Below are positions 25,852-37,316 of a stretch of 64,000 nucleotides of DNA, in pieces. Made by a program: the position numbers and the translations under genes. This DNA comes from Auriscalpium vulgare (lineage: Eukaryota > Basidiomycota > Agaricomycetes > Russulales > Auriscalpiaceae): positions 558,001 to 622,000 of the forward strand of contig JAHBBC010000009.1 in the NCBI GenBank assembly GCA_019915015.1, read 5' to 3'. The notes below the pieces were generated by a model that had not been told where the DNA came from, searched no databases, and saw only the letters and a list, made by a program, of their open reading frames with translations. Numbering within the stretch: the first letter of the stretch is position 1; each line of letters starts with the position of its first letter.

Positions 25852-26763
25852 TTAATGCGAAGCCTCGACCATTGCCGGCACGCTCGCAACCGTCCCATCG
25901 CCACGGAGCTCCTCTATGATTGTCTCGCATGCCGCTGCCATCTCTTCGACAACCGGGGCGGTTGTCATCACAGCTTGAATCTCCTCGACTACGCCACTGA
26001 TCTGTTCTACTTCCAATTCTGGTGTGGTATCGGACAAGTGCGTGCTCAGTTCGGTAGTTGTTGGATGAGGGAAAGTCGGAACCGGCGCGCCATGCGTATG
26101 ATGCAACGGTAAAATTGGGCCGGAAAGAGAAAGACGCTGCAACTCGATTGCAACATTGTCTTGAGTCGCACATGAGATATAGTCTCACGACGATGGAACA
26201 GATTCCTCACCATCAATGGATGTTTCCATGTTTACGGCGCAATTGAGACTCGCGAGGTTAGTTGTCGTCTGCGGGAAATCGTAAGGGGCTATAATCTTCT
26301 TTATGGAGAATAGGAGCCCTCTCACCAGGACATCGAAGTGTAGGTTCCTACTGTTGACCACAGCTGCGAGCGCGGCATCATACATCTTGCCCCAATACTG
26401 CCGGCGTTCCATCCAGCCGCACTGCAGGTATCGCTGAAAGTTATGGTTTTTTTGTGAGCGGATCCTAAGCAAACCATTCAGTCAGATTGAAGAAACTCGG
26501 AAATAGTGTAGGAAAGCTGCTCACAAATTGTATCTGCGCTCTAGTCGATCGAGAGTGCTCGCATTGATCGAGTTGATTGTATTCTTCTGCTCCTGCGTGA
26601 GGTCCCCTAGCAATTTGCCGACCCTCACAAGCCAGTCCTCGGCCTCTTCTAGTTTTGCCCATGCTGTTCTGCCGCGGGCCAACGACAGAGCAGCGATGCT
26701 GGCGGGACCGCCGACAAAGGTCCAAATACTTGCTGCATCGTTGGTGATTTGCCAGAAATTCAT
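25852..26763 (-). CDS. G-family gene G1, coiled-coil protein of unknown function
   Basis: Four exons (26763-26525, 26464-26326, 26268-26211, 26159-25852) join in phase to 247 residues. The third intron (GTGAGG ... AAG, 51 bp) removes an in-frame stop, and the same intron position serves G2 and G3, which supports the model. Residues ~10-32 are hydrophobic (ASIWTFVGGPASIAALSLA), possibly a membrane segment. An amphipathic helix follows (TAWAKLEEAEDWLVRVGKLL) with an LTxEQK motif. Exon 2 is 139 nt in all copies and holds RRQYWGKMYDAAL. The tail is Pro/Thr-rich then acidic (ISGVVEEIQAVMTTAPVVEE). I do not recognise the family. A possible acceptor (AAAG) immediately before the ATG suggests a 5' UTR intron or an unseen first exon. 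Confidence 0.62.
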
Positions 26764-27183
26764 CTTTGCAACGCTTGAGCTCCTCTGGGAGTCCTTTCTA
26801 CAGTCAGATGAAGCGCATACCGTTCTTCAAGCGAGAAAGGAGCGTTGGGATGATTGTCTTTGAATTGCGGAGAGGACCAGCCTGGGAAGACGGAAAGAGA
26901 AGTCGCGTAGAAAAAGAAGACGAGGGATGATAAAGATAATGTTGAGCGCAGACGACGCACATTATATCAGAGCAGGAGCACTCGGACTCACACGACCACG
27001 TAATCGCATGCCCAGCTCTTCCAGCTGACAAAATACAAAGATGGTAGCTTGACAACAGGAACTCTATCTTGAGGCTCGGAGACATGTTGCGCGCTGTCTG
27101 TGAGGGGAAACAAAAGAACAAGGTGGATTCATATGAGGCTCTGCAAGAAAGTTCGCCAGGCGCTCCGCGTTGACGGCGTCGAC
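26764..27183. other. Divergent G1/K4 upstream region
   Basis: Contains the G1 5' flank with GAGAGGACCAGCCTG (26870-26884), a block also found near 38508 (G2) and 46138 (G3), and an ACATTATATCAGAG TATA-like stretch at 26960. Beyond it lies sequence leading into the K4 promoter. No gene. Confidence 0.45.
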
Positions 27184-27240
27184 CGTGTCCGGGCGCTTGG
27201 GCATTCTGGAATTTGAAACTCCGCGGTGCAAAACAAACAG
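27184..27240 (+). promoter_or_regulatory. Class A promoter box (K4)
   Basis: TCCGGGCGCTTGGGC followed by ACTCCGCGGTGCAAAAC, about 50-100 bp before the ATG. K4 belongs by coding sequence with K5 and K9, whose promoters are class B. Confidence 0.5.
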
Positions 27241-27289
27241 GGTCACAGTGCACACCAAAAGACCGCAACCCCCTCATCTTGCCGTGAGT

Positions 27290-28635
27290 ATGGCCGACCC
27301 TTCACTAGACGACATGGATACCTCGATGCCTACCACCGACCCTCGGCATCCATACAACAGGATTGCGGAGACCTTGGACGATCACGAGATACGATGGAGA
27401 GACCGCGCGTACTTTCTGGAGGGTCGAGGGTACCGCCTACGACCACGCCTTCGACCAGGCTGGCAGCCCTCATGGGTGGGAACCGACAAGCTTTTCATTG
27501 ACGTAGAAGACGGGATCCCCACACCGGTGCGTTGCTATTTCTCATTCTCCATGAAACATATCTCATCTTCTAAGTAGCTGCGGGACCACCTCATTGACGC
27601 AACGCGTCTTTCCGACGGCAAGATGGTCTACATCAAACGCGTACAAACGGGCGACCTAGAGTCTAGGATCGCGATCAGACTCTCGTCTGAGTCTCTACGC
27701 AGCGACCCCAGGAACCACTCCGTCCCGATCGTCGACACGTTTGTGGACTCGGATGACAACCAAATCTCGTACATTGTCATGCCATTCCTGAAGGACACAT
27801 ACCATCCTCCGCTTCAGTATATAGGCGAGTTTCTTGATTTCGGCGAACAGATTTTGGAGGTGCGCCTTTCGACTGCTCTCCTTCGCATCCTCACTCAATT
27901 TACATCTCACAGGGCCTCACTTTCCTTCATGAGAACGGAGTCGCGCACCGGTGAGCCAGCCTAGAACTGTATTTCAAACCCTGTTCATCGTGTTTTACAG
28001 GGACTGCGCGTTGCCCAATATCATGATGGATGCGAGTGCGATGTATCCAGAAGGATTCCACCCTATCGAGCAGGGATTCCTACCAGATAGGTCAGCTTCA
28101 GCGCCGTACGACACCCGTCTGTCTGCTGGCGTCAAGTACTATTTCGTGGACTACGGTATCTCGTCCGAATTCCCGTTGGACAGCGATCCAGCATCGAGAC
28201 TGGTGGTCGGCAGGCTGGGACGGGACCAAGAACCTCCCGAACTTTCTAACAACGTTCCTTATGACCCCTTCAAGTTGGATATATTTATCATCGGGAATAT
28301 CTTCCGGCGCGAGTATTATGAGGTCTGTTTACCAAGGACTATGTCTTCAAATGCGCTGACAATCCGAAACCCAGGCATCCGCGAATTTGGATTTTCTCCG
28401 GCCGTTCGTTCTTGCAATGACCAATTCAGACCCCAATATGCGCCCGCCGGCTCAGGACCTCCTCGAGCAGTGGCGGCTCATGCGCCGCAGTTTTTCGGCT
28501 GTCCGCAGACATTGGTGGATACGGCCTCGACAGGAGTCTGGTATTGAGCGGATCTTCTGGGATATCGTATATACAGTACGACTGGCCGTGCACCTTTTGA
28601 AGTGGCTTGGAGGAAACCGCTATCGGGGGTCATGA
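27290..28635 (+). CDS. Kinase-like gene K4 (intact)
   Basis: Exons 27290-27526, 27578-27859, 27913-27950, 28001-28322, 28375-28635; 379 residues starting MADPSLDDMDTSMPTTDPRH. The loop is HRDCALPNIMMD and VDYG is kept. The tail is of the K4/K9 type (RSFSAVRRHWWIRPRQESG ... NRYRGS). The fourth intron uses a GTCTGT donor where other copies have GTATGC, which could weaken splicing. PELSNNVPYDPF replaces the usual SD/NT form. It lies between G1 (divergent) and the S2 spacer. Confidence 0.85.
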
Positions 28636-31600
28636 TGGTACACAGAGTTGTCGCACTTCATTATGTTTTCTGTAAAAGTTTGGTATATCGCTCGCTATCA
28701 GGCTATGTGTTAAACTCAATCCTACTTATTGTTCTGATCGAATTCCTGACAAACGCTCGCTGCGAACGTTCGCAAAATGCAAAGTGGAAAGGACAGCAGC
28801 ACTGGAGTGTGGCATGGCCGCATACTCTTCTGACTCTGATGATCGATGACCGTACGCATGACGGGCCGGTTAGTTTGGACGTCGTTCCCCTTTCGTTACA
28901 ATGGTCCCGGGAATGAATGCGCCGCAAGATTGACATGAATGCTTCGCGGAGAATACAATACGTGTGATAAATAGCGGCGCTCGCACTCCTCGAGCGACAC
29001 AAGGGCACGGTGCCCAGACACTGGCGATTGTGATGACAAGTGGAGGCATGTGTGTCAGCGAAGGTAGGAACAACAAACCATGTACGTATGGCCCCACGAT
29101 CGGCTACCAGAGCGTCCGGCCTCTGGTTGCAACCGTGCGACACTGTACACGATAATTGATTTGCGCGCCCCAACGCCGCAGAGAAGGCAGATCGTACAGC
29201 ATCCTCGCCCGAGTATTGTCCATCGCGTAGAGAGCACAGGATTCGTTCAGGAGCCAAAAGGGCGTCAATTTACGAGACTCCCGGCAGCTGTAAGCGCATA
29301 CCGATGACCACGTAACTAGGCAGTCAACAACACATACGGACCCACAATTGTTGTGGTTGAGCACGGATAAGATATGTCCTTCGGAGCTCAGTATGTTGTA
29401 GAGGCCCTGAGAGCATGAAAATTCGTCAGTGGCCCATTGTAAGGGAGCGAGCCAATTTAGAGCAACTTGTGGCCTTTCGAATACATCGTGAGACATGTCA
29501 ATCACGCGCCACCGCGACATCCGATATCTTCCAATCACTGCTCGATGCCCGGATAGCCATGCGCGGAACTGGACCGCCACGCGGCGGCGGCGCCTGCCAT
29601 GTCCGTCAGCAAAATGAGATGTTCGCGGTGCAGAGGTTACCCTTAAACAATACAAAGGAAGCACAGGCTTGCGTCCATCGATCGGCACTCAAAAGCATTG
29701 GGTGCGCCGATGAACTTCATAATCGAGCGCCAGCGCCGCGCGTAGGCGGTGCGCGCGCATGCCCGCTCGGATAAACTGGCATCATGAAGCTACCCTGCTG
29801 GATCGCGGCGGTAAATAACGAGGTCAGACTTCCGCAGTAAACAATACGCACGCACCGCGTTGCCCGCACACACACCGAAGCCTTCCCTGCTGTCAGACGG
29901 CCGTGTCTATGTAGCCAGGACCATTGTACCGCTTCGGATACTTCGGCGCTGCGTTGCGTGGCGGCACGCACCGTTGATTCTGACCGGGACGGACGACGGT
30001 GATGACCGTGCGCCTGCAGCATAGCGCGGGTCAGACTTACTGTTCCTTACTTCTGCGATGATAGCGCTCCCTTACAGCTCGTGAATCATCCAGCCTGTGG
30101 TATGGGCTCGTCGCCTACGGCCAAGCCGCCGTCGCCGGCCGCATCGTCGGCTCACCGGTCGGAGATCAAGTTCCCGGATGTCGCCGAAATGTCGCGGAGT
30201 CGTAATCGCGCCCTTGAACTACGCGTTTGGACTAGCCTCGTGCTTACCAGGGCCAGTATGCAGGTGACTAAGCGGCAACCCCGGCTCTTTCGGGCGGAGT
30301 TTGGGGGAGCCGGGGTTGCCGCGTAACCTGCATGAGTGGAGTTTGCGGAGCTCAAATTACCGGCTGTGTCCGAGCCTACGTTTGGACATTTCATCGGCGA
30401 GCGACTTCCGGCAGGGTCCAGAGGTGCTCCTTGTCGTGAACTTCATGTGTGTCACTCTGTGGTCCGGTGGAACAATTGAGCTGACAGCCGGATAGCCGCA
30501 GCGCCGCTCTTCTCATGCGCGAGGTGCTTTCTTGCTGTTTTCGGTCTGTCCCGTGTTGTTTATTTCTTTCTCCGTGGCATCGATCTGAAGCATACCATAA
30601 GCGTGAAAATGAGCGGAGCGCTCGTTCTCGAAGAGTAAGACAAGAGAACGCGCCAGAATATGGGCGGTCGGATGGAACGTGGAGATCAACCAGAGCCTAA
30701 CAACACATGTGCTCTGGGCCCACGATCGGCTACCAGAGCGTCTGACCTGGACACAACGGCCCTGCATTGATTGCAACCTTGCGGCATGGTGTGAGAGAAA
30801 GCGCGTCCCAGCGCTGTACAAGTCAGATCGTACAGCATCCTGGCCCGTTCGATGTGCTTGATGTGGAACCGCCAACGCAGGGGACCCGAGGCGGTGTACG
30901 ACACTCCGGGCTTCGGCTGTGTGAGCAAGTAGTAACTAGGCAGCGAACAACTAACACGGACCCACAAAGAAGTTCCTATTGTTCTTCGTTAAATATTGAC
31001 AACACACGTCCTCGCATCTCGATACTGCCGATAAAGTGAAAGCATTAAAAAATGTCAGTGGTCCAGGAAAAGCGGCGACCTTACATCATGTACCGATATG
31101 ACTTGCGGCGTTCGGACAATATATCAAAGACGCGCCACCGCGGCTGTCAATCGGTATCTTCCTGTCAAGGGCGATGCCACGGCATAGCCATGCGCGGAAC
31201 TGAAGTACAATGGGTGCCACGCCTAGCGAAGCTGTCTGTTTGCGATGTATGAAGTCAGCCTTAAACATCACAAAGCAAGAACAGGACGGTGGCCGTCGAC
31301 TCGGACGACGAGACATTTTGGAGAGGGTCAACAAATATTGATCGAGCGCCAGCACTGCGCGTAGCCGATGCACGGGCACGCCCGCATGGTCAAAATGGCC
31401 TTTCGAAGCCATCCTGCTAGGTCGCGAAGATAGATCAGTAACCTCCACGGCAAACAATAACTTATAAGTGTTACGAACGCACCTGAATCCCATTCGCTGC
31501 AGGTGATGCCGCCGATAGGCAATTGGGTCTGCACCTACTGTCAGGTCCAGCAGATTCGGTCAATGGCTACACCCGCAGAACAAAACGGTAGAAACGGACC

Positions 31601-32930
31601 ACGGCGAATGAATCTGCGCGTAGATTGCGTACCCTGATTAAATATGACTGACCACGTAAGTGCTTTTCACGATGACGGCGCTTGCAACATACCACGGTGA
31701 GAGACCTTCTCACCTATCCATAGACACCACCTGCGCCATCTGGAAGCTCAGCAACTCCGTGTACCGACGTAGCGATCATACAGCGTGTTTGTATGAGCTC
31801 GTCGTCGAGTGCCACGCGGTCGGGTCGGAGATCGAAACTCTCGGCTATGGCCGATCTGCCAGTCCCGGTGGCGACATCGCTCTTGCCCTTGAACTACCCA
31901 CCAACTCTTGCACAGCGAGCACTCCCTGTGTTTTGACAGAAGGTGCGTCTTCACAACAATCCTCACAGACTATCCAGGATTAACAGTCCAGATGCTGTAG
32001 TATCTACATATGTGTCATTCTGTTGGATGGCGGACGTCTGAGCCCACCTGGCCGCCGCTCCTCAAAGGGTGTGGGGCTGAGCGCGCGTGCGCCGAGGGGC
32101 GGCAATTGGCATTGGGGGCCGATGTGATCTGATGGTGAGGCCGACGGAGGTGGACGCTGACTTAGAGGCAAGGGCGGCGGTAAGTACGTAACTTCGACTT
32201 ACGGTGCGCGGGTAAGTTCAGAGCTCATGGTCGAGTGAGCGAGGATCTGATGTGGCTCTACCCGTGCTCTACTGCAGGTGCGCGCCGTCGTCGTGAAAAG
32301 TCCTTACGCGGGCATCGACCGCCACGCAATGATCCATAGTTGGTACGGCCCTGCCACTGTCTGCTGCTGCAGTTTCTGACCGAACATGGTAGACCTTACA
32401 GATCAAATTCCGTGCTGTTGGCAGAGGCATCTTTTGCGTACCTGGGGCTAATGCATTGCCGGTGCGTTTCGCAGTATTGTTCCCGCCTGATCCACGGCCG
32501 CGTGCGAGCAGAATATTTCTTGAGGACCTCAGGGTGTTCAAGGAATGCCGACTGTCGCGCTCCACGCGCTCTAGTCTTTTTCTATCGGTCATGTTCCTGT
32601 AGCTCTTTTTTGCGTCAAATTCTCTCCTGCAGTCTGCGACAGCTCCCAGCGCACCGTCGGCGTCATGAGAAAATTCAGCCCTGGTTCCAGCAGGTGCGTT
32701 ATTCCTCCATCTTATCCGTTTCTCTTGCTTAGGCGGGGGCACGCAGCACTCAAATGAGGACGGTGCATTGCTGGTCGACCAGAACCAGTGCGTACCGCTA
32801 CTGTGGAAGGTGCACAAGAACAAGTATCTGCGACAACTTCGAGTTCGCGATCCACCGCGACCGCAAGGAAAGGACGCTGTGAATCACGCAATATGGATTC
32901 AAAGACTGCGGCGCACTTTCGTTGATCAAC
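28636..32930. repeat. Spacer repeat S2, copy 1, with decayed minus-strand relics
   Basis: About 4.3 kb without an intact gene, homologous to 47909-53400. Minus-strand relics occur at ~28860-29480 and again at ~30660-31080. One open stretch reads CVVDCLVTWSSVCAYSCRES and, one frame away, ERILCSLRDGQYS. These resemble the D-C-L-V..TW and LLRDGxxYF motifs I associate with DUF6533-type membrane proteins of Agaricomycetes, but frames are broken. The rest (31080-32930) carries only short unrecognised ORFs. Confidence 0.45.
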
Positions 32931-33280
32931 GTGCAGGCGCGCCGTCTGGGCCACTGCACTGACCATCATTAGTATTACCGAGTAAGTACCACGATGCTGC
33001 TTGCCTCCCGGACCCGGACTCTCACCACTTTCATCGCGTAGTCCTTCCCTACGCCCTCTCTTCCCACAAGCCCGAACTACTCAGAAACTCAACGAAGAGC
33101 GACAAGCGCACGCTGGACTTGGCGTCGTAAGGGCTCCGCGGACGACACGGCCGAGAAGGCGCTCGAGTGCGCGGACTAGGACTTCAACATGGAGATAGGA
33201 AGGCTGGACGTGGACGAAGCGGGTGTTGCCTGTGTTGCATTGAAGAGTGGCATGCAGGCTTGAAGGTACGCTCATAGTTC
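32931..33280 (+). pseudogene. Decayed ALG5 exon 2 fragment, copy 1
   Basis: Alignment by eye to ALG5 17180-17670: GCGCCGTCTGG..CTGACCATCATTA..TACCGAG corresponds to the LALTVVIPAYNE codons; AACTCAACGAAGAGCGACAA to the NTSKSA region; GGCTCCGCGGACGACACGGC and GAGAAGGCGCTCGAGTGCGC (33135-33168) to the DGSADGTAEKALEL codons; GAAGCGGGTGTTGCC to EAGVA. Stops and indels interrupt every frame. It lies on the plus strand, as in the parent gene. Confidence 0.72.
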
Positions 33281-33419
33281 ATATACCGACGTGCTCTGCC
33301 CGGCCTGATGCCTTCATACGCACCTTCCTAGCCCTACGCACAATCACAGAGCGCTTCATGACGTCATGGGCGTTAGCAAATGCCGCAACGATGGACAAGG
33401 GCACACCAATGGACAAGGT

Positions 33420-33500
33420 TACGTGGCAACAACATACACTAGCGCTACTATTGTTCTGTTGTTCTGACCGTCTTCTATAACTACCTCATATCCGAGTCCG
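33420..33500 (+). promoter_or_regulatory. Class B kinase promoter (K5)
   Basis: TGGCAACAACATACAC, then CTATTGTTCTGTTGTTCTGA and CGTCTTCTATAACTACCTC. The TTCTATAA could be a TATA element about 70 bp before the ATG. The block recurs before K9, K10 and K12. Confidence 0.5.
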
Positions 33501-33544
33501 GCGATGTCCTAACAGAATCTCTTACTTCACCGCTCGCTGTGAGA

Positions 33545-34896
33545 ATGGACGACCCTTCACTAGACGACATTGATACCTCAATGCCTACCACCGACCTTCG
33601 GCATCCATACGACAGGATTGCGGAGACCTTGGACGATCACGAGATACCATGGAGAGACCGCGCGTACTTTCTGGAGGGTCGAGGGTACCGCTTACGACCA
33701 CGGCTTCGACCAGGCTGGCAGCCCTCATGGGTGGGAACCGACAAGCTTTTCATTGACGTAGAAGACGGGATCCCCACACCGGTGCGTTGCTCTTTCTCAT
33801 TCTCCATGAAACATATCTCATCTTCTAAGTAGCTGCGTGACCACCTCATTGACGCAACGCGTCTTTCCGACGGCAAGATGGTCTACATCAAACGCGTACG
33901 AACGGGCGACTTAGAGTCTAGGATCGCGATCAGACTCTCGTCTGAGTCTCTACGCAGCGACCCCAGGAACCACTCCGTTCCGATCGTCGACACGTTTGTG
34001 GACTCGGATGACAACCAAATCTCGTACATTGTCATGCCATTCCTGAAGGACACATACCATCCTCCGCTTCAGTATATAGGCGAGTTTCTTGATTTCGGCG
34101 AACAGATTTTGGAGGTGCGCCTTTCGACTGCTCTCCTTCGCATCCTCACTCAACTTACATCTGACAGGGCCTCACTTTCCTTCATGAGAACGGAGTCGCG
34201 CACCGGTGAGCCAGCCTCGAACTGCTATCCCATACCCTATTCAGAGTCGTACTTGACAGGGACTGCGCGTTGCCAAATATCATGATGGATGCGAGCGCGA
34301 TGTATCCAGAAGGATTCCACCCTATCGAGCAAGGATTCTTACCAGACAGGTCCGCCTCGGCACCGTATCACACCCGTCTGTCTGCTGGCGTCAAGTACTA
34401 CTTCGTGGGCTACGGTATTTCGTCCGAATTTCCGTTGGACAGCGATCCAGCATCGACACTAGTGGTCGGACGGCTGGGACGGGACCAAGAACCGCCCGAA
34501 CTTTCTAACACTGTTCCCTATGACCCCTTCAAGTTGGATATATTCATCATCGGGAATATCTTCCGGCGCGAGTATTATGAGGTATGCTTACCGAGGACTA
34601 TATGTCTTCAAATGCGCTGACAATCCGAAACCCAGGCATCCGCGAATTTGGATTTTCTCCGGCCGTTCGTTCTTGCAATGACCAATTCAGACCCCAATAT
34701 GCGCCCGCCGGCTCAGGACCTCCTCGAGCAGTGGCGGCTCATGCGCCGCAGTTATTCGGCTGTCAGCAGACATTGGTGGATAAGGCCTCGAGGGGAATTT
34801 GTTTTAGAGCGGCTCTTCTGGGATGGCATATACTCAGTAAGACTCGTTTTGCACTTCCTCAAGTGGCTCGGAGGAAAGCGCTATCCTGGGGCGTGA
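33545..34896 (+). CDS. Kinase-like gene K5, chimeric, with altered DYG motif
   Basis: Exons 33545-33781, 33833-34114, 34168-34205, 34260-34581, 34636-34896; 379 residues. The 5' four exons match K4/K9 (MDDPSLDDIDTSMPTTDLRH, HRDCALPNIMMD), while the end of exon 5 and the 3' flank match K2/K6 (GEFVLERLFWDGIYSVRL ... KRYPGA). The Mg-binding motif is changed: VGYG where all other copies have VDYG (codon GGC at ~34408), so the metal-binding Asp is lost and the product is probably a pseudokinase if translated. Promoter is class B. The first in-frame ATG is at 33545; the upstream GTG is not a start. Confidence 0.85.
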
Positions 34897-36810
34897 TGTC
34901 GCGCAGTGTTTCTGCGCTTCGGTATGTATTCTGTAGTATCTTAGTGCTCTGCATACCAGTCTTCGGTAATATCTTGGTGTACCGCTAGCTATGCCTATCA
35001 TATATTGTGAACTAATCTGTTCCTCGTATTTCCCAATCGCATCCCTGTCAAGAGCGCGCAGCGCACATAAAGTGCATGTATGAGTAAGTACTCGTAGAGT
35101 GTAGTCCGCAAGCGACACAAGGGGCACGGTGCCCTGACGCGCCGAAACACGGGCAGCCAGGTGGAACGTGCAGACGGGGAACGGGAATAATTAACCCATG
35201 TACTGTAGCGTAAGGCCCCACGATCACCGAGAAATTGCGCCCCAACGTCGCCGGAGAGAAGACAGATCGTTCGGCATCATGAGTCGGATGCAATCCATTG
35301 TTGTACAAGCACATGTCGATCCAGTAGCCGAAGCAGCGGGCATTAGAACGCTCTAGGGTCAATGGGAAGCTGTTAGCGGATGTGCGCAGTAACTTGGCAG
35401 AGAGCAACCAGCACGTACCCACAAAGCAGTTCGATTGAATGCGTCTTCGCGTCTCGATCCTGCCGAAGAAGTGAAGCCATGGAAAATCGTCAGCGGCCCT
35501 TGGAAGGTGACACAACCTTGTAGCCCGTACCGAGATGACTTGCGAATGATGAGTATCTTGTAACCAATGGCCGACGATGCTGCTTGGTGATTTGCCTGCC
35601 GCGCTACTTGGTGCGCGCGCGACAGCCGGATGTCCGTGGTGTCTTCTCGCTGAGATCGATGCTCCCTGCTCTGGGTTATTGAAAAGAACCACGCCAGCAC
35701 AAGACTCTGCATCCATGTGCACGCTCGCCGCGCCGCGCCGCGCTGTCCAGCGTCGCAAAAGGAGGTCGGGTCGAGATGACCGGGAACGACATCCCATGAA
35801 ATTAGCCCGCGCGCGCTGTGCTCGGGAGAGTCGCGAGGTGTTGCGGAAGGCGGAGAGCGTCTCGTTTGTCCGCGGCTGAGAGCATTATGCTGGGATATGA
35901 CACTGCACAGTGCGATCGATGTAGTACGGCACATTTGCGATCCTTGAGCGTACTTGTCAGTGTCATTGTGATGAGCACTAGGTCTGAGGGCGCACATGGG
36001 ACGGGTGCAGCAGCGCCATGACGAAGATGAGCCAGATGAGCTCACGGACGCTGGAGGGGACTCGATTCAGCACGCATGTCTGTGACACTGTTGCGACGCA
36101 CCTTGTAAGATTGTCGTGCGGCCGTGAACGCCAGAGGTAAACGCCAGAGGTAGCAGGACTACATAGTGGTGAGCGGGAGGAAGGGCTGGTGAGGAATTCG
36201 ACGCGCGCGCTCGCGCAGGCTCGCGCGCGTCAACCCGACAGCGCTGGCAACTCACATCTTTCCACCACGACCGAACTCAACGCCAATGGGCTCGGCGAGC
36301 GCACAGCTGGCGGCCGACAGTCTCTCTGCTCTTCATCAGAACGCGGAAAACCTCTGCTCGCTGCACGCCGCTCGCAGCCACTCGCAAAATTGACGACATC
36401 GAGCAGATCGAGCCATGCGTGCGCCTTTTCCTCCTTTCCCGTCTTAGTATTAAAGACTCTTACTGTGCGCTCTATGGGCACGCGCTGCACCGAGACAAGG
36501 CCGGCTTACTGAATCTGAAAATGAACGAGGATTTGCTGCTGCTCCGGAAGATGTCGCGTTCGGCGCTATGTAGCGTAACACTGCGATCTGCCCAAGACGT
36601 CCGCGATCATCAACCTCTGGTCGAATACTGGCACGAAGGGCTCCGAGGTCTTATCTGCCCTGTTGGTGCCACCAACATGATCAAATGTGCGTCTCCCGCC
36701 ATTTCTCACCCTTGACATTCGCTTACTTTTGGAGTCTACACACAGCGAGCGCACTTGAAGCATGACGCGCGCGACTCATACTCGTACACAGCGGGGTCCA
36801 TGATTGACTA
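34897..36810. repeat. Spacer repeat S1, copy 2
   Basis: Homologue of 22022-23920 and closest to copy 3 in places: both carry the GC-rich inverted stretch CGCGCGCTCGCGCAGGCTCG at 36202-36221. A small unique insertion (TATTAAAGACTCTTACTG) lies at ~36447-36464. It ends at the kinase-deletion scar. No intact gene; the minus-strand open frame at 35048-35797 has no recognisable motif. Confidence 0.6.
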
Positions 36811-37316
36811 TCAGGAGAGAAGGCGACGTGATGGCGGCCGTATTTCCGTATGTTTTCTGTACTTTCTTATTCTATCGCTTGTATTATGTGCAGAGCACGT
36901 CCCTCAATCGAGCGCAGTCCTAGCAGGATCGTGTGACAGCGAAACATAGGTGCAGTTGGGGCGACGTTGATATTGTTATCGCGTGCGCACGTTCTCAAAT
37001 TAGCTCTTAGAGATCCCGACCACCCACCGGTATTTGCTCCACGGCAACATCCGCAGCCGTTCGTACATTCCAGCTACCCTGCGGCGGCGCCGATCGATCA
37101 GGCAGTCGCGTAACTTGGGGGTCGCACGACCGTACAGGCATTGGCGGCCCATCATGTACGAGGACGATGTCTCCACGTTGGCAACATCACAAAGAGTGTA
37201 GGTCCGTATAATGACACGCTGTTGTTACATGTCCAAGCAGAAGGTAAGGTGTCTACGCAGAAGGCAAGAATGTCTACCAGAACGCAAGAAAGTGGCGTAT
37301 AACAAAAAGCGGTCAA
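36811..37316. other. Scar of a deleted kinase copy, and G2 3' flank
   Basis: To 36829 the sequence follows the K3/K7 upstream flank (GACTATCAGGAGAGAAGGCG); from 36830 it follows the K3 3' flank starting at its stop codon (TGATGGCGGCCGTATTTCCG). The whole ~1.6 kb kinase gene and its promoter are missing. The remainder is G2 3' flank with the block ACGAGGACGATGTCTCCACG. Confidence 0.75.

Noticed and set aside
28636..33544. LTR retrotransposon in the S2 spacer
   Set aside because: No reverse transcriptase, integrase or paired LTRs were found; the repetition is explained by segmental duplication.
35048..35797. 249-codon minus-strand frame in S1 copy 2
   Set aside because: The other S1 copies interrupt it with frame changes and it has no motif, so it is probably chance openness in decayed sequence.
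36190..36240. GC-rich CGCGCG inverted stretch read as a transposon end or CRISPR-like repeat
   Set aside because: It occurs once per S1 copy with no spacing pattern, no transposase and no target-site duplication; CRISPR arrays do not occur in nuclear fungal genomes.
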